DNA of 54,090 bases from Bacteroidales bacterium (lineage in GTDB: Bacteria > Bacteroidota > Bacteroidia > Bacteroidales > UBA3824). The position numbers were made by a program, and so were the translations under genes. The notes beneath the pieces were generated by a model. It searched no databases, was not told the DNA's origin, and was given only the letters and a program-made list of their open reading frames with translations. Below are positions 44,020 to 51,645 of this stretch, one piece after another (within the stretch, counting starts at the first letter, position 1; each line of letters opens with the position of its first letter). The stretch is taken from assembly GCA_017960885.1 (NCBI GenBank), contig JAGCYI010000022.1, positions 1 to 54,090 on the forward strand, written 5' to 3'.

Positions 44020-45502
44020 ATTGCTCTATTTTATTACAGATTTCTGAATATTTTTCTACATATTTCTTACGCACGAACGATGCCTGCTGAATTTCAGTGC
44101 CAATGTTGTCAAGTTCTTGTCGCAAAAACGGTTGGCCCACTTCTATATACACAGGGCTGTTGTGCAGCAAGTATGTGTTTTTTGGGAGAACCTTACCCGT
44201 TCCGTAGAGGCACATAGGAAGAATGTCTACTCCAAGTTTTTTGGCTATATAGAATGCACCTTGATGGAAACGTCCAATCTTGCAGTCTTTTGAGCGTGTT
44301 CCTTCTGGAAAAACCGCTATGCTGTAGCCTCTTGCAACAAGGTTCTCGAGCTTCGGCATAAGATTGTCGATGCCCATGGCTACGGGATAGTATTCGGCGT
44401 GGCGTATCATAAAGCCATAAAAGGGATTGTTCCAAACCCAGTTGTTGGTAAGAAAAATAATCTTATGAGTGAGCACCAACTGGCACATTAAATCAAAGTG
44501 CGACTGATGATTGCAGATTATCACCCTCGGTGTATCAAAGCTGACTCCATCTGCCACCTTGTACGAAAACTTAGCGCCCGGTATTCCATGCACAAACACA
44601 ACGAATTTCGACATCGCTTGAATAAACTTGTGCAAGCGGAGCTGTTTTTTGTCGGTCATTTTGCCAATTGTAACATAGAGCCAGACCCAAGGCGTTATCA
44701 AACAAAACATTGCCAAACCGAAAAACAACGCGGCATACAAGGTACGCAAATATTTGAAAATAAAGCGGAAACACCTTACAGGAATTGAATACACAATGGT
44801 AAGAATACACAGAATAGTGTTGAGCACAAAAATTCTTGCAAAATCCTTAACAGGACGGAAATGGCTTACTCTCTCTTCGGCAGGTGGATAATAAACCTTG
44901 ATTGGCACAGTAACTATTTTAACGCCATGCCACGATGGCAAAACCAAAAGTTCAAGTTCCGCCTCGTAACGTGCCGACACCAAGGCTAATCCGTAAAGTT
45001 TTTTTAATGGGTAGAGCCTATAGCCCGACTGAGTGTCGCCGAGTTTCTGTCCTGTCTGCAACAAAAACCAAAAGTCGGCAAACTTATTGGCAAAACGGCT
45101 TCCCTTGCTGCGGGTTACCCCCTCCATATTTCTTTCTCCCACAACCAGACAGCCGGGATGCTCCATATTAGCGTTTAAAAACAATGAAATATCTTCAGGA
45201 TAATGTTGTCCGTCGCCATCGAGGGTAATGGCATAAGCGAACCCCATTTGGAGCGCTTTTTTAAAACCACGTTTCAAAGCGTAGCCCTTGCCATGGTTTT
45301 TGTCATACTCCACAATGGTAACACCTTCTATTTGATGGATAATATCCCCAGTGGAATCGGTGCTGCCATCGTTTACCACAATCACATCGAAGCATCTGTC
45401 AAGACTTTGCAAAACAACGTCACGAATTGTTTTTTCGTTGTTGTAAACAGGTATAACAACACAAATACCTCTGTCTTTCAATAGCTGCTTCTGGGCTTCC
45501 AT
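44012..45502 (-). CDS. Glycosyltransferase family 2 - PlsC acyltransferase fusion
   Basis: Residues 12-235 form a GT-A glycosyltransferase of the dolichyl-phosphate-mannose synthase type: VVIPVYNNEKTI, VVNDGSTDSTGD at 42-53 and LDGDGQH at 94-100 as the metal-binding DxD region. Two hydrophobic stretches (about 224-246 and 254-280) anchor it in the membrane. Residues 325-480 form an acyltransferase with NHQSHFD (His332, Asp337, an exact NHx4D motif) and FPEGTRSKD at 398-406. One protein could thus move both a sugar and an acyl group onto the same carrier. I recall such fusions from aryl-polyene and flexirubin-like clusters. The gene follows the fused ketosynthase by 9 bases. Confidence 0.9.
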   Translation of the reverse strand: MEAQKQLLKDRGICVVIPVYNNEKTIRDVVLQSLDRCFDVIVVNDGSTDSTGDIIHQIEGVTIVEYDKNHGKGYALKRGFKKALQMGFAYAITLDGDGQHYPEDISLFLNANMEHPGCLVVGERNMEGVTRSKGSRFANKFADFWFLLQTGQKLGDTQSGYRLYPLKKLYGLALVSARYEAELELLVLPSWHGVKIVTVPIKVYYPPAEERVSHFRPVKDFARIFVLNTILCILTIVYSIPVRCFRFIFKYLRTLYAALFFGLAMFCLITPWVWLYVTIGKMTDKKQLRLHKFIQAMSKFVVFVHGIPGAKFSYKVADGVSFDTPRVIICNHQSHFDLMCQLVLTHKIIFLTNNWVWNNPFYGFMIRHAEYYPVAMGIDNLMPKLENLVARGYSIAVFPEGTRSKDCKIGRFHQGAFYIAKKLGVDILPMCLYGTGKVLPKNTYLLHNSPVYIEVGQPFLRQELDNIGTEIQQASFVRKKYVEKYSEICNKIEQYV

Positions 45503-45511
45503 ATTATAATC

Positions 45512-47131
45512 CTATGATTTAGCAGTTAGAACCATCGACAAAGAATATAGCGGTTTCAATCCATCAACTCCGTTATTCTTCATCAAATTGCGGTATTTTT
45601 CGGTGGTTTCTTCATGAAGTCCAACGAGTACGTTTTTGCATTTTCCGCTTTTTATAAGTATTTCGGCATCGTCCAAAGCTTGTTGCAACGAGTTTCTGCC
45701 ATGTGTGTAGGTAATGTTGTAGCCATGGCATTTGAGGTATATTGCTATGTTGGAGCCGATTGTATTGTGAGTGCTTTGCATAAACAGGGTCGGCTTGGGC
45801 TCGTCAAGATTGTCTAAAATAGCCTCTGAATTATTCCAACAGCCCAAAGACGTGGCGGTGATAATGGCGTCGGGCACGGTGATATTGCTCTCCTTAAGCG
45901 CCCTTAGAGATGTAAGGAGCGAACTTCTGAGGATTTTTCCCATGCGGCGGTATTCTGTTGGTTTCAGAAATTGCTTGATATCGTCCAGCTCTTCTTCTGA
46001 GGTGATTTCAGATTTGGCAATAGTTTTAATCTCTATGCTATCATCATAATTGATGATATCCGCAGCAGACGGATTAGCCGAAAAAACCAGCGAAGTGTCG
46101 TTGCCGCCAAAGCCGAAAGAATTGTCCATAACGTTTACCAACGACGGATCCTCTTGCATTTTTTTTACACAAATCACAGCCTCGATAGCGCCAGCCGCAC
46201 TTGTGGTATGTCCTGTAATAGATTTGGTGCTTTCAACCACGGGCAAATCTTCACCAAAAACCCTTTTCAACGCGGCGGTTTCACTTTCATCGTTGTTGAT
46301 AGTGCCCGTGCCATGAGCGTTAACGTATTTAATGTCGCGCGGCGCAAGATTTGCATTTTTAAGAGCCTGGGTCATAGCAAGATATGCACCCTCTCCGTTT
46401 GGTGAAGACGCTGTCTGGTGAAAAGCGTCGCAGGCATTGCCGCCGCCACGATAGTAGCACAAAATTTTTGCTCCGCGTTTTTGTGCGTGCTCGGCAGTTT
46501 CCATCACCACAAAAGCAGCACCTTCGCCGAGATTAAGACCCGAACGGTCGGGACTGAACGGACGGCAAACATCTTTGTCTAAAATCATAAGAGAGGCAAA
46601 TCCCGACAAATGGAATCTAGTAAGAGCCTCTGTGCCACCAGCAAACACTATATCTGCCTTGCCCGTTGCCAACACCTCTGCGCCAAGAAGTATGGCATTG
46701 GCTCCCGACGAACAAGCCGTGGATATGGTCGCAGCCCTGTCGAAGAAGCCAAAATATTGCTTTATAACATCTGTGCAACTTCCGCTATCGTGTTGTAACA
46801 TTACGCTGGAGTTTTTGTCAATATCGTTCCAATATTGCTCTGTAAGATCCATGCCGCCGACGGTAGTACCCGACACCAAAACGCATTTATCTTGAGTGTC
46901 GGCAGATATTCCGGCGTCGGTGGCAGCCTCTCTAACAGCGTATATGCCCAGCAAAGATGTACGGCTAACCAATTGTGAGTAAGGAATATCAAGCATATCC
47001 TTCAGCTCTTTGTCGGAATAATCCACCTCCCCCACAGGATATGAAAATCCCGGGAAGCAAAGATGTCTGACACTTCCGATTTTTTTAGCAGCAATAATGC
47101 CACAACCAGTTATAGCAATGTTTTTGCACAT
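45512..47131 (-). CDS. Ketosynthase fused to a second, Cys-less ketosynthase-like domain
   Basis: I start at ATG 47131 (539 residues); an in-frame TTG at 47140 would add three. The first 355 residues are a condensing enzyme with the Cys-His-His triad: Cys140 in STACSSG, His273 in NAHGTG and His308 in SITGHTT, and the end block NSFGFGGND. The stretch that usually precedes this block is shortened. Residues about 385-539 are an extra domain with ITATSLGCWNNSEAIL and FMQSTHNTIGSNIAIYLK, which resembles the small ketosynthase-like (Ketoacyl-synt_2) proteins of aryl-polyene clusters, with STHNT and no catalytic Cys. The fusion would join a ketosynthase with its chain-length partner in one chain. 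The gene lies 13 bases after ACP 2. Confidence 0.87.
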   Translation of the reverse strand: MCKNIAITGCGIIAAKKIGSVRHLCFPGFSYPVGEVDYSDKELKDMLDIPYSQLVSRTSLLGIYAVREAATDAGISADTQDKCVLVSGTTVGGMDLTEQYWNDIDKNSSVMLQHDSGSCTDVIKQYFGFFDRAATISTACSSGANAILLGAEVLATGKADIVFAGGTEALTRFHLSGFASLMILDKDVCRPFSPDRSGLNLGEGAAFVVMETAEHAQKRGAKILCYYRGGGNACDAFHQTASSPNGEGAYLAMTQALKNANLAPRDIKYVNAHGTGTINNDESETAALKRVFGEDLPVVESTKSITGHTTSAAGAIEAVICVKKMQEDPSLVNVMDNSFGFGGNDTSLVFSANPSAADIINYDDSIEIKTIAKSEITSEEELDDIKQFLKPTEYRRMGKILRSSLLTSLRALKESNITVPDAIITATSLGCWNNSEAILDNLDEPKPTLFMQSTHNTIGSNIAIYLKCHGYNITYTHGRNSLQQALDDAEILIKSGKCKNVLVGLHEETTEKYRNLMKNNGVDGLKPLYSLSMVLTAKS

Positions 47132-47144
47132 TGTAGACAAACAA

Positions 47145-47402
47145 CTATTTAGTACGGTTTTTCTCTATATAGTCAGCCATTGTGGCAATGCTACGGAAAA
47201 TAGCCTTTCCTTGAGAGGCGTCGGCGAGTTTTATTCCGTAGAATTTTTCCATCATAACAATAAGTTCAAGGGCATCAATAGAATCGAGACCTAAACCTTC
47301 GCCAAAAAGGGGAGCGTTGGTATCGATATCTTCTACGTGCAAATCCTCCAGATTGAGGGCCTCAATAATTCTGCTTTTTAATTCTGAAATCAGTGAATCC
47401 AT
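47145..47402 (-). CDS. Acyl carrier protein 2 of the polyketide cluster
   Basis: The 85-residue protein has the phosphopantetheine site GLGLDSIDALEL with Ser41 and the expected acidic helix after it (MMEKFYG). It follows ACP 1 by one base and precedes the fused ketosynthase, so it is the most likely chain carrier for that enzyme. The DSID variant is typical of carrier proteins of aryl-polyene-type clusters rather than of the housekeeping fatty-acid ACP. Confidence 0.9.
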   Translation of the reverse strand: MDSLISELKSRIIEALNLEDLHVEDIDTNAPLFGEGLGLDSIDALELIVMMEKFYGIKLADASQGKAIFRSIATMADYIEKNRTK

Positions 47403-47403
47403 A

Positions 47404-47649
47404 TTAATTGTTTATTTTTTTATCGATAAAAGTGCAAAAATCGTTTAAAGTAACTATGCCCGACATTTCTTCAGGTTTGATTTTAAAGCCGAATTGTTTG
47501 TCCACAATTACAACGATATCAACAAAATCAAGGCTGTCGATACCCATATCGTCTTTCATTTTGGCGTCAAGAGAAATTTTTTCCTCGGCTATTTCAAGCT
47601 CTTCGATGAGAAATTTTTTAACTGTTTCTTCAATTTCTATTCGTGTCAT
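47404..47649 (-). CDS. Acyl carrier protein 1 of the polyketide cluster
   Basis: The 81-residue protein carries DDMGIDSLDFVDIV with Ser39 as the phosphopantetheine site. It follows the methyltransferase gene by 8 bases and precedes ACP 2 by 1 base. Two tandem ACPs of different sequence suggest separate partners or separate steps; this one resembles plant- and bacterial-type ACPs more than ACP 2 does. Confidence 0.9.
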   Translation of the reverse strand: MTRIEIEETVKKFLIEELEIAEEKISLDAKMKDDMGIDSLDFVDIVVIVDKQFGFKIKPEEMSGIVTLNDFCTFIDKKINN

Positions 47650-47657
47650 GTTTTATT

Positions 47658-48758
47658 TTATTTTAATTTACAAACCATAATTGAATGTCCCTGACCGAGA
47701 TGGTCAAAGATTTCTTCTATTTCCAGCCCTGCTTTTTCAACACATTCCGACATGTCAGCGGTATTGTACATTTTGGAGTTGCCGTTGGCCAACGCAGAGA
47801 AATAGAGACTCGTCATAGTAAGGCAGAGCGATGCAGGTTCAAACTTCTGTCTATCCCACAAAGTCTCCATTATATAAACCCTAGTCTGGTCAGTCATAGC
47901 GTTTTTGGCTTTTTTCAATATGTCAACAATCTGTTCCATAGAGAAGCAGTCTAAAAACTGGCTCATCCAAATAGCGTCTAATCCGCCTTCGCGCTTGGGA
48001 ACAACGGCGTCTGATTTTAGGATGTCGATACCGTAGCCATCTATCCTGTCGGCATTTTCTCTGTTAGAGAGGTTGTTATTCAGCATCTCGATCTGCTGTG
48101 GCAAGTCTAAAACTGTAACTTTCACATCCTTGTCGTAATTTACGCACTGCAATGCCCACTTGCCAGTATTGCCGCCTATATCATAAAGAGATTTAACGCT
48201 GTGCTTTTTGAAAACTATTTCCAACGCCTCGGGGAATGAGGAGTCGCTATAAAAATGGTCGAATCCGAACCAGCTTTTTTGAACATTTTTGGGAAGTTGA
48301 GAAAGTCCCTGATATATTGTAGGCCATGAACCGAATGTTTTTAGACCTTCGGGCTTGCCGCTGAGAAACGACTCTTCGAGATAGAACCATCCCTGATAGT
48401 TGACATCGTGATTAAAGTCGATGTTTACCCTTGTTGCCTTGTCGTTGATAAGGAACCATCCGGTTTTGGATATGGTAAAGCGGTCGGTTTCGGGGTCAAC
48501 GAGCACAGTGCCAATGCACAACGAGGCTTCAAGCAAACATTTTACAGCGTAGTCGCTCAGGTGAGTTTCCTTACAGATTTCCTCTCTGGTGAGTCCGTTG
48601 GCAGAATCTCTAATCAAGTCGAGAATGCCGAATTTGAGCATAAGTCTCGAAGCCTGGAACACAGCCGGTCCCCAAGCAATAAACTCGGCAAGGCGTTGAG
48701 CGTCTCGAGCCGATAGTTGTTCTTCTGTATACTTTTTTAATGATGGTGCTAAATACAT
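47658..48758 (-). CDS. SAM-dependent O-methyltransferase-like protein with N-terminal winged helix
   Basis: The 366-residue protein has an N-terminal winged-helix dimerisation part (about 30-105: GILDLIRDSANGLTREEI, AVKCLLEASLCIG), as in hydroxyindole and polyketide O-methyltransferases. The SAM-binding loop is LYDIGGNTGKWAL at 191-203 and VTVLDLPQQIEML lies after it. It would methylate a hydroxyl or carbon of the chain or of its aryl head. Methylation of an aryl head is known for aryl polyenes. The gene lies between the first ketosynthase (2 bases in front) and the ACP pair (8 bases behind). Confidence 0.88.
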   Translation of the reverse strand: MYLAPSLKKYTEEQLSARDAQRLAEFIAWGPAVFQASRLMLKFGILDLIRDSANGLTREEICKETHLSDYAVKCLLEASLCIGTVLVDPETDRFTISKTGWFLINDKATRVNIDFNHDVNYQGWFYLEESFLSGKPEGLKTFGSWPTIYQGLSQLPKNVQKSWFGFDHFYSDSSFPEALEIVFKKHSVKSLYDIGGNTGKWALQCVNYDKDVKVTVLDLPQQIEMLNNNLSNRENADRIDGYGIDILKSDAVVPKREGGLDAIWMSQFLDCFSMEQIVDILKKAKNAMTDQTRVYIMETLWDRQKFEPASLCLTMTSLYFSALANGNSKMYNTADMSECVEKAGLEIEEIFDHLGQGHSIMVCKLK

Positions 48759-48760
48759 TT

Positions 48761-49984
48761 CTATATCTTTTTAAATACTAACGCAGAATTTGTTCCACCA
48801 AAGCCGAACGAATTACTCAATACTGTATTGACTTCGGTATCCACTGTTTTTGTTGCCAAATTGAGTTTTTCTGAGTATTGGTCTGGATTGTCTAAATTGA
48901 TATTGGGCGCAACAAAATTGTTTTGCATCATTATTATTGAATAAACAGCCTCGCTCACTCCCGCCATCCAACATTCGTGGCCTGTCATCGACTTGGTGGA
49001 GCTTACCAGTGTACGCTTATTATCAAAAAGTCTATCAATAGCCATAGCCTCATACATGTCGCCTTGCGGTGTAGATGTAGCATGAGCGTTGATGTAGTCA
49101 ATGTCTTGGGATTTTAGTCCGGCATCTTTAAGCGCTCTTGACATTGCAATCGCGCACCCTTCGTCGCTTGGCTTTGAAATATCGGCGCCGTTGCCCGAGA
49201 ATCCGTAGCCCACAACCTCAGCCAGAATAGTAGCACCACGCTTAACGGCGTGATCGTAACTTTCCAGCACAACAGCCGCTGCGCCACCAGACGGCACAAG
49301 GCCATCGCGGTCTTTGTCGAAAGGACGGCTGGCGGCATGAGGATTGTCCATACGCACCGAAAATGCGCCCAATGCGTCGAATGAGGCCATTGAATAATAA
49401 TTGGTTTCCTGCGCACCGCCACAAAGGACGATATCCTGCAGCCCCTGCTTAATCAACATATAACCCAAACCGATAGAATGGCTACCGCTGGCACATGCCG
49501 CACTTACGGTAAAGTTGACACCCCTAAGATGGAAAATGGTGCTCAGGTTCATTGTTACAGTTGAGTTCATCGACTGGAAAACCATTCCATAACCGAGCAT
49601 AGCCGTGTCGTGCTCGGTTTCCATTGTCTTATAAGTGTCGATAACGGGTTTTGCAGAGGAATCGCTACCAAAAATACATCCTGTTTCGTTTTTTAAAAGG
49701 TAGTCGGAATCAAACCCAGCCTGTGCAAACGCTTGGCAGGCAGCCATATACGCAAATTGGGTATGTTCTGGCATACCCACACGCGTATGGCGGCTTAACA
49801 TATCCTTTGTGATTACAGGAGCAGGGACAATTCCCGAAAGGCCAGAACGATATCCGTACTCAAGTCTTTCGGGGCAAAGGCCTACTCCTGATTTACCGTT
49901 ATAGAGTGATTCTTTAACAGACTGAATATCCGTTCCAATACAAGACCAAATACCAGAGCCTGTTATAACAACACGGTTGGTCAT
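48761..49984 (-). CDS. Beta-ketoacyl-ACP synthase (FabF-like) of the polyketide cluster
   Basis: The 407-residue protein is a full-length ketosynthase: Cys164 in SAACASGS, His301 in NAHATSTPQGD, His336 in SMTGHECWMAG and the final NSFGFGGTNSALVF. GHECW replaces the GHLLG of fatty-acid enzymes, which I associate with the ketosynthases of aryl-polyene and flexirubin clusters. It condenses malonyl-ACP with a growing chain in the cytoplasm. It starts 1 base after the stop of the secreted unknown protein and is followed by the methyltransferase after 2 bases. Confidence 0.93.
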   Translation of the reverse strand: MTNRVVITGSGIWSCIGTDIQSVKESLYNGKSGVGLCPERLEYGYRSGLSGIVPAPVITKDMLSRHTRVGMPEHTQFAYMAACQAFAQAGFDSDYLLKNETGCIFGSDSSAKPVIDTYKTMETEHDTAMLGYGMVFQSMNSTVTMNLSTIFHLRGVNFTVSAACASGSHSIGLGYMLIKQGLQDIVLCGGAQETNYYSMASFDALGAFSVRMDNPHAASRPFDKDRDGLVPSGGAAAVVLESYDHAVKRGATILAEVVGYGFSGNGADISKPSDEGCAIAMSRALKDAGLKSQDIDYINAHATSTPQGDMYEAMAIDRLFDNKRTLVSSTKSMTGHECWMAGVSEAVYSIIMMQNNFVAPNINLDNPDQYSEKLNLATKTVDTEVNTVLSNSFGFGGTNSALVFKKI

Positions 49985-49985
49985 T

Positions 49986-51029
49986 TTATTTTTTCTTTTT
50001 AGGTACTATGATTTTGATTATCAAATCGTCGTCATCTTCTTCAAACTCAAGTACAAGTTCAGCGTTGGCGCTAACAGCCTGCTCGCTTTCGATATTGACA
50101 GTGATAGATGCGCCACGGAACTGTTTGAGTTCGTCGTTTCTATAGCTCTTGATTTTTACATCCTTGCCCTTTGCTATGTCGTTGGCAGTTGCCACTTCGT
50201 CGTTGCCCTTGAAAACAACCACCTTGCTAAACATATAAGGAGTAGAATTGTCAAAAACTATATTGTCTTCAATTTTGAATTTCTGGGGGATTGTATTGGT
50301 AAGGACAATTACATTGGGGTTGTTTGAAGATGCGGAGTTCAACATTGATACAGGAACTTCCTGAACTTCAAACTTTTCACCTGCTGCACTGTATTCTTTG
50401 GGTGCTACGGGGCCGCCTTTTGAAGCTCCCTTGCTTGCCAAATCTTTCATAGCTTTTGGAAGTTCAGCGTATGCGAGTCCCAAACGAGACACTTCGCTGT
50501 AGTTGGTTACACCCTTTACCAAACCTTCGAACACACAGTCAGCCTGGTTGGTTTTAAGGTTGACAATTTCGATAGAACCGCGGTAAACAGCACCGCCAGA
50601 TTTAGCCCCGACACCAAGAGCGGCAGCTGCAGCGTTACCCATGTCGAGGTTGTCGACATGAACAACGATTTTGAAATCGGCACTTGAATTGGCTTCCACT
50701 ATCGACATGCCGCCTGCTTTTTTGGCAAACTGTTTTTGAAAATTCTCAACGAAATATGTTTCGGCAGACACATGGTCGTCGGGCCAGTCGTTTACAAAAT
50801 CATCACCACGTCCTTTAAGATAATTTTCAAGGGGTTGTGTTTCAACAAAAACACCATCATCGCACTTGCCGACTTTTGTTTTTGAATAGTCGAATTCAAC
50901 AGTAGCGGTTGACGGTTGCAACAAAACCTTGGAATCTCCTGCCGAAACATAAACCTCGTTTCTTTGGGCGAAAGTTGACGATGTGAATAAAACACCCGAC
51001 AACATAAGCATTAATAAATTTTTTTTCAT
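49986..51029 (-). CDS. Secreted protein of unknown function, first gene of the polyketide operon
   Basis: I start at ATG 51029, which gives a signal peptide (MKKNLLMLMLSGVLF... ending TFAQ); the upstream in-frame start adds an unlikely hydrophobic stretch. The 347-residue product has a mixed alpha/beta part with AAAAALGVGAKSGGAVYRG near 151-169, a middle linker rich in Lys and Gly, a beta-rich end, an acidic EFEEDDDD patch and a basic tail PKKKK. I recognise no family. The stop overlaps the ribosome-binding zone of the ketosynthase gene (1 base apart), so it is translated with the cluster. A periplasmic or outer-membrane partner that carries or presents the lipid product is one possibility. 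Confidence 0.75.
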   Translation of the reverse strand: MKKNLLMLMLSGVLFTSSTFAQRNEVYVSAGDSKVLLQPSTATVEFDYSKTKVGKCDDGVFVETQPLENYLKGRGDDFVNDWPDDHVSAETYFVENFQKQFAKKAGGMSIVEANSSADFKIVVHVDNLDMGNAAAAALGVGAKSGGAVYRGSIEIVNLKTNQADCVFEGLVKGVTNYSEVSRLGLAYAELPKAMKDLASKGASKGGPVAPKEYSAAGEKFEVQEVPVSMLNSASSNNPNVIVLTNTIPQKFKIEDNIVFDNSTPYMFSKVVVFKGNDEVATANDIAKGKDVKIKSYRNDELKQFRGASITVNIESEQAVSANAELVLEFEEDDDDLIIKIIVPKKKK

Positions 51030-51190
51030 ATTGTACAAAATAAAAAAAACGACCGGACACCCAACCAAACCCGGATACTTATTTTTAAAGACGTGGTGGT
51101 TTTACTGACCTCATGCACTCATGAACCACTATGCCGAAATCAATAAACGCCTTGTCATCAGACAACCGTAAATTATAATCTAATGCGTGA

Positions 51191-51220
51191 CAAAAATAGA
51201 GATTTTTTTTTACTAACAAA
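51191..51220 (-). promoter_or_regulatory. Promoter of the polyketide operon
   Basis: On the minus strand TTTG (51217-51220) is followed after 18 bases by TATTTTTG (51191-51198). The start would be near 51185, leaving a leader of about 155 bases before the ATG at 51029. The leader holds an imperfect palindrome around CATG...CATG at about 51112-51123 but no clear riboswitch that I can name. Confidence 0.6.
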
Positions 51221-51258
51221 AATTTAAAGTCTTTTTCATTACAGGAATATAAAAAGCA

Positions 51259-51291
51259 AAAAAAAGCGCCATTCCGAAATGGAACGGCGCT
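51259..51291 (-). terminator. Terminator of the rpoC-DUF3467 transcript
   Basis: On the minus strand AGCGCCGTTCC pairs with GGAATGGCGCT (positions 51281-51291 and 51265-51275) around a 5-base loop, followed by a T run. It closes the RNA polymerase operon just before the polyketide operon promoter. Confidence 0.88.
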
Positions 51292-51316
51292 TAATATAGT
51301 CGTTTACGGAAGATTT

Positions 51317-51631
51317 TTATGCCTGAGTGTTAGTTCCTCCAAAATTCATTGGAATTGTAGCTCCACCAGCACCGTCGAGGTTTTTAATCATACCGAACTG
51401 CTGTTCGTAGCGTACAATATTGTCTTGCAATGCCACCAGCAAGCGTTTGGCGTGTTCGGGAGTCATAATGATACGGCTCTTTACCTGCGCCTTGGGCAAT
51501 CCGGGGAGAACTCTTATAAAGTCAAGTACAAATTCTGCACTCGAATGAGCTATTAGGGCAAGGTTTGAATATATGCCCTGAGCCACTTCGTCGTTGAGTT
51601 CGATATTGAGCTGGCCTTTGTTTTCTTCCAT
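51317..51631 (-). CDS. DUF3467 family protein
   Basis: The 104-residue protein (MEENKGQLNIELNDEVA at its start, SRIIMTPEHAKRLLVAL in the middle) matches my memory of DUF3467, a small cytoplasmic family of unknown role often found directly behind rpoC in Bacteroidetes. It begins 14 bases after the rpoC stop and ends before the terminator, so it belongs to the rpoB-rpoC transcript. Confidence 0.85.
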   Translation of the reverse strand: MEENKGQLNIELNDEVAQGIYSNLALIAHSSAEFVLDFIRVLPGLPKAQVKSRIIMTPEHAKRLLVALQDNIVRYEQQFGMIKNLDGAGGATIPMNFGGTNTQA

Positions 51632-51645
51632 TGTGTGTCAGAGTT

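Noticed and set aside
48761..49984. Housekeeping fatty-acid ketosynthase fabF
   Set aside because: GHECW in place of the usual motif, a second fused ketosynthase, three ACPs and tailoring enzymes place it in a secondary cluster.
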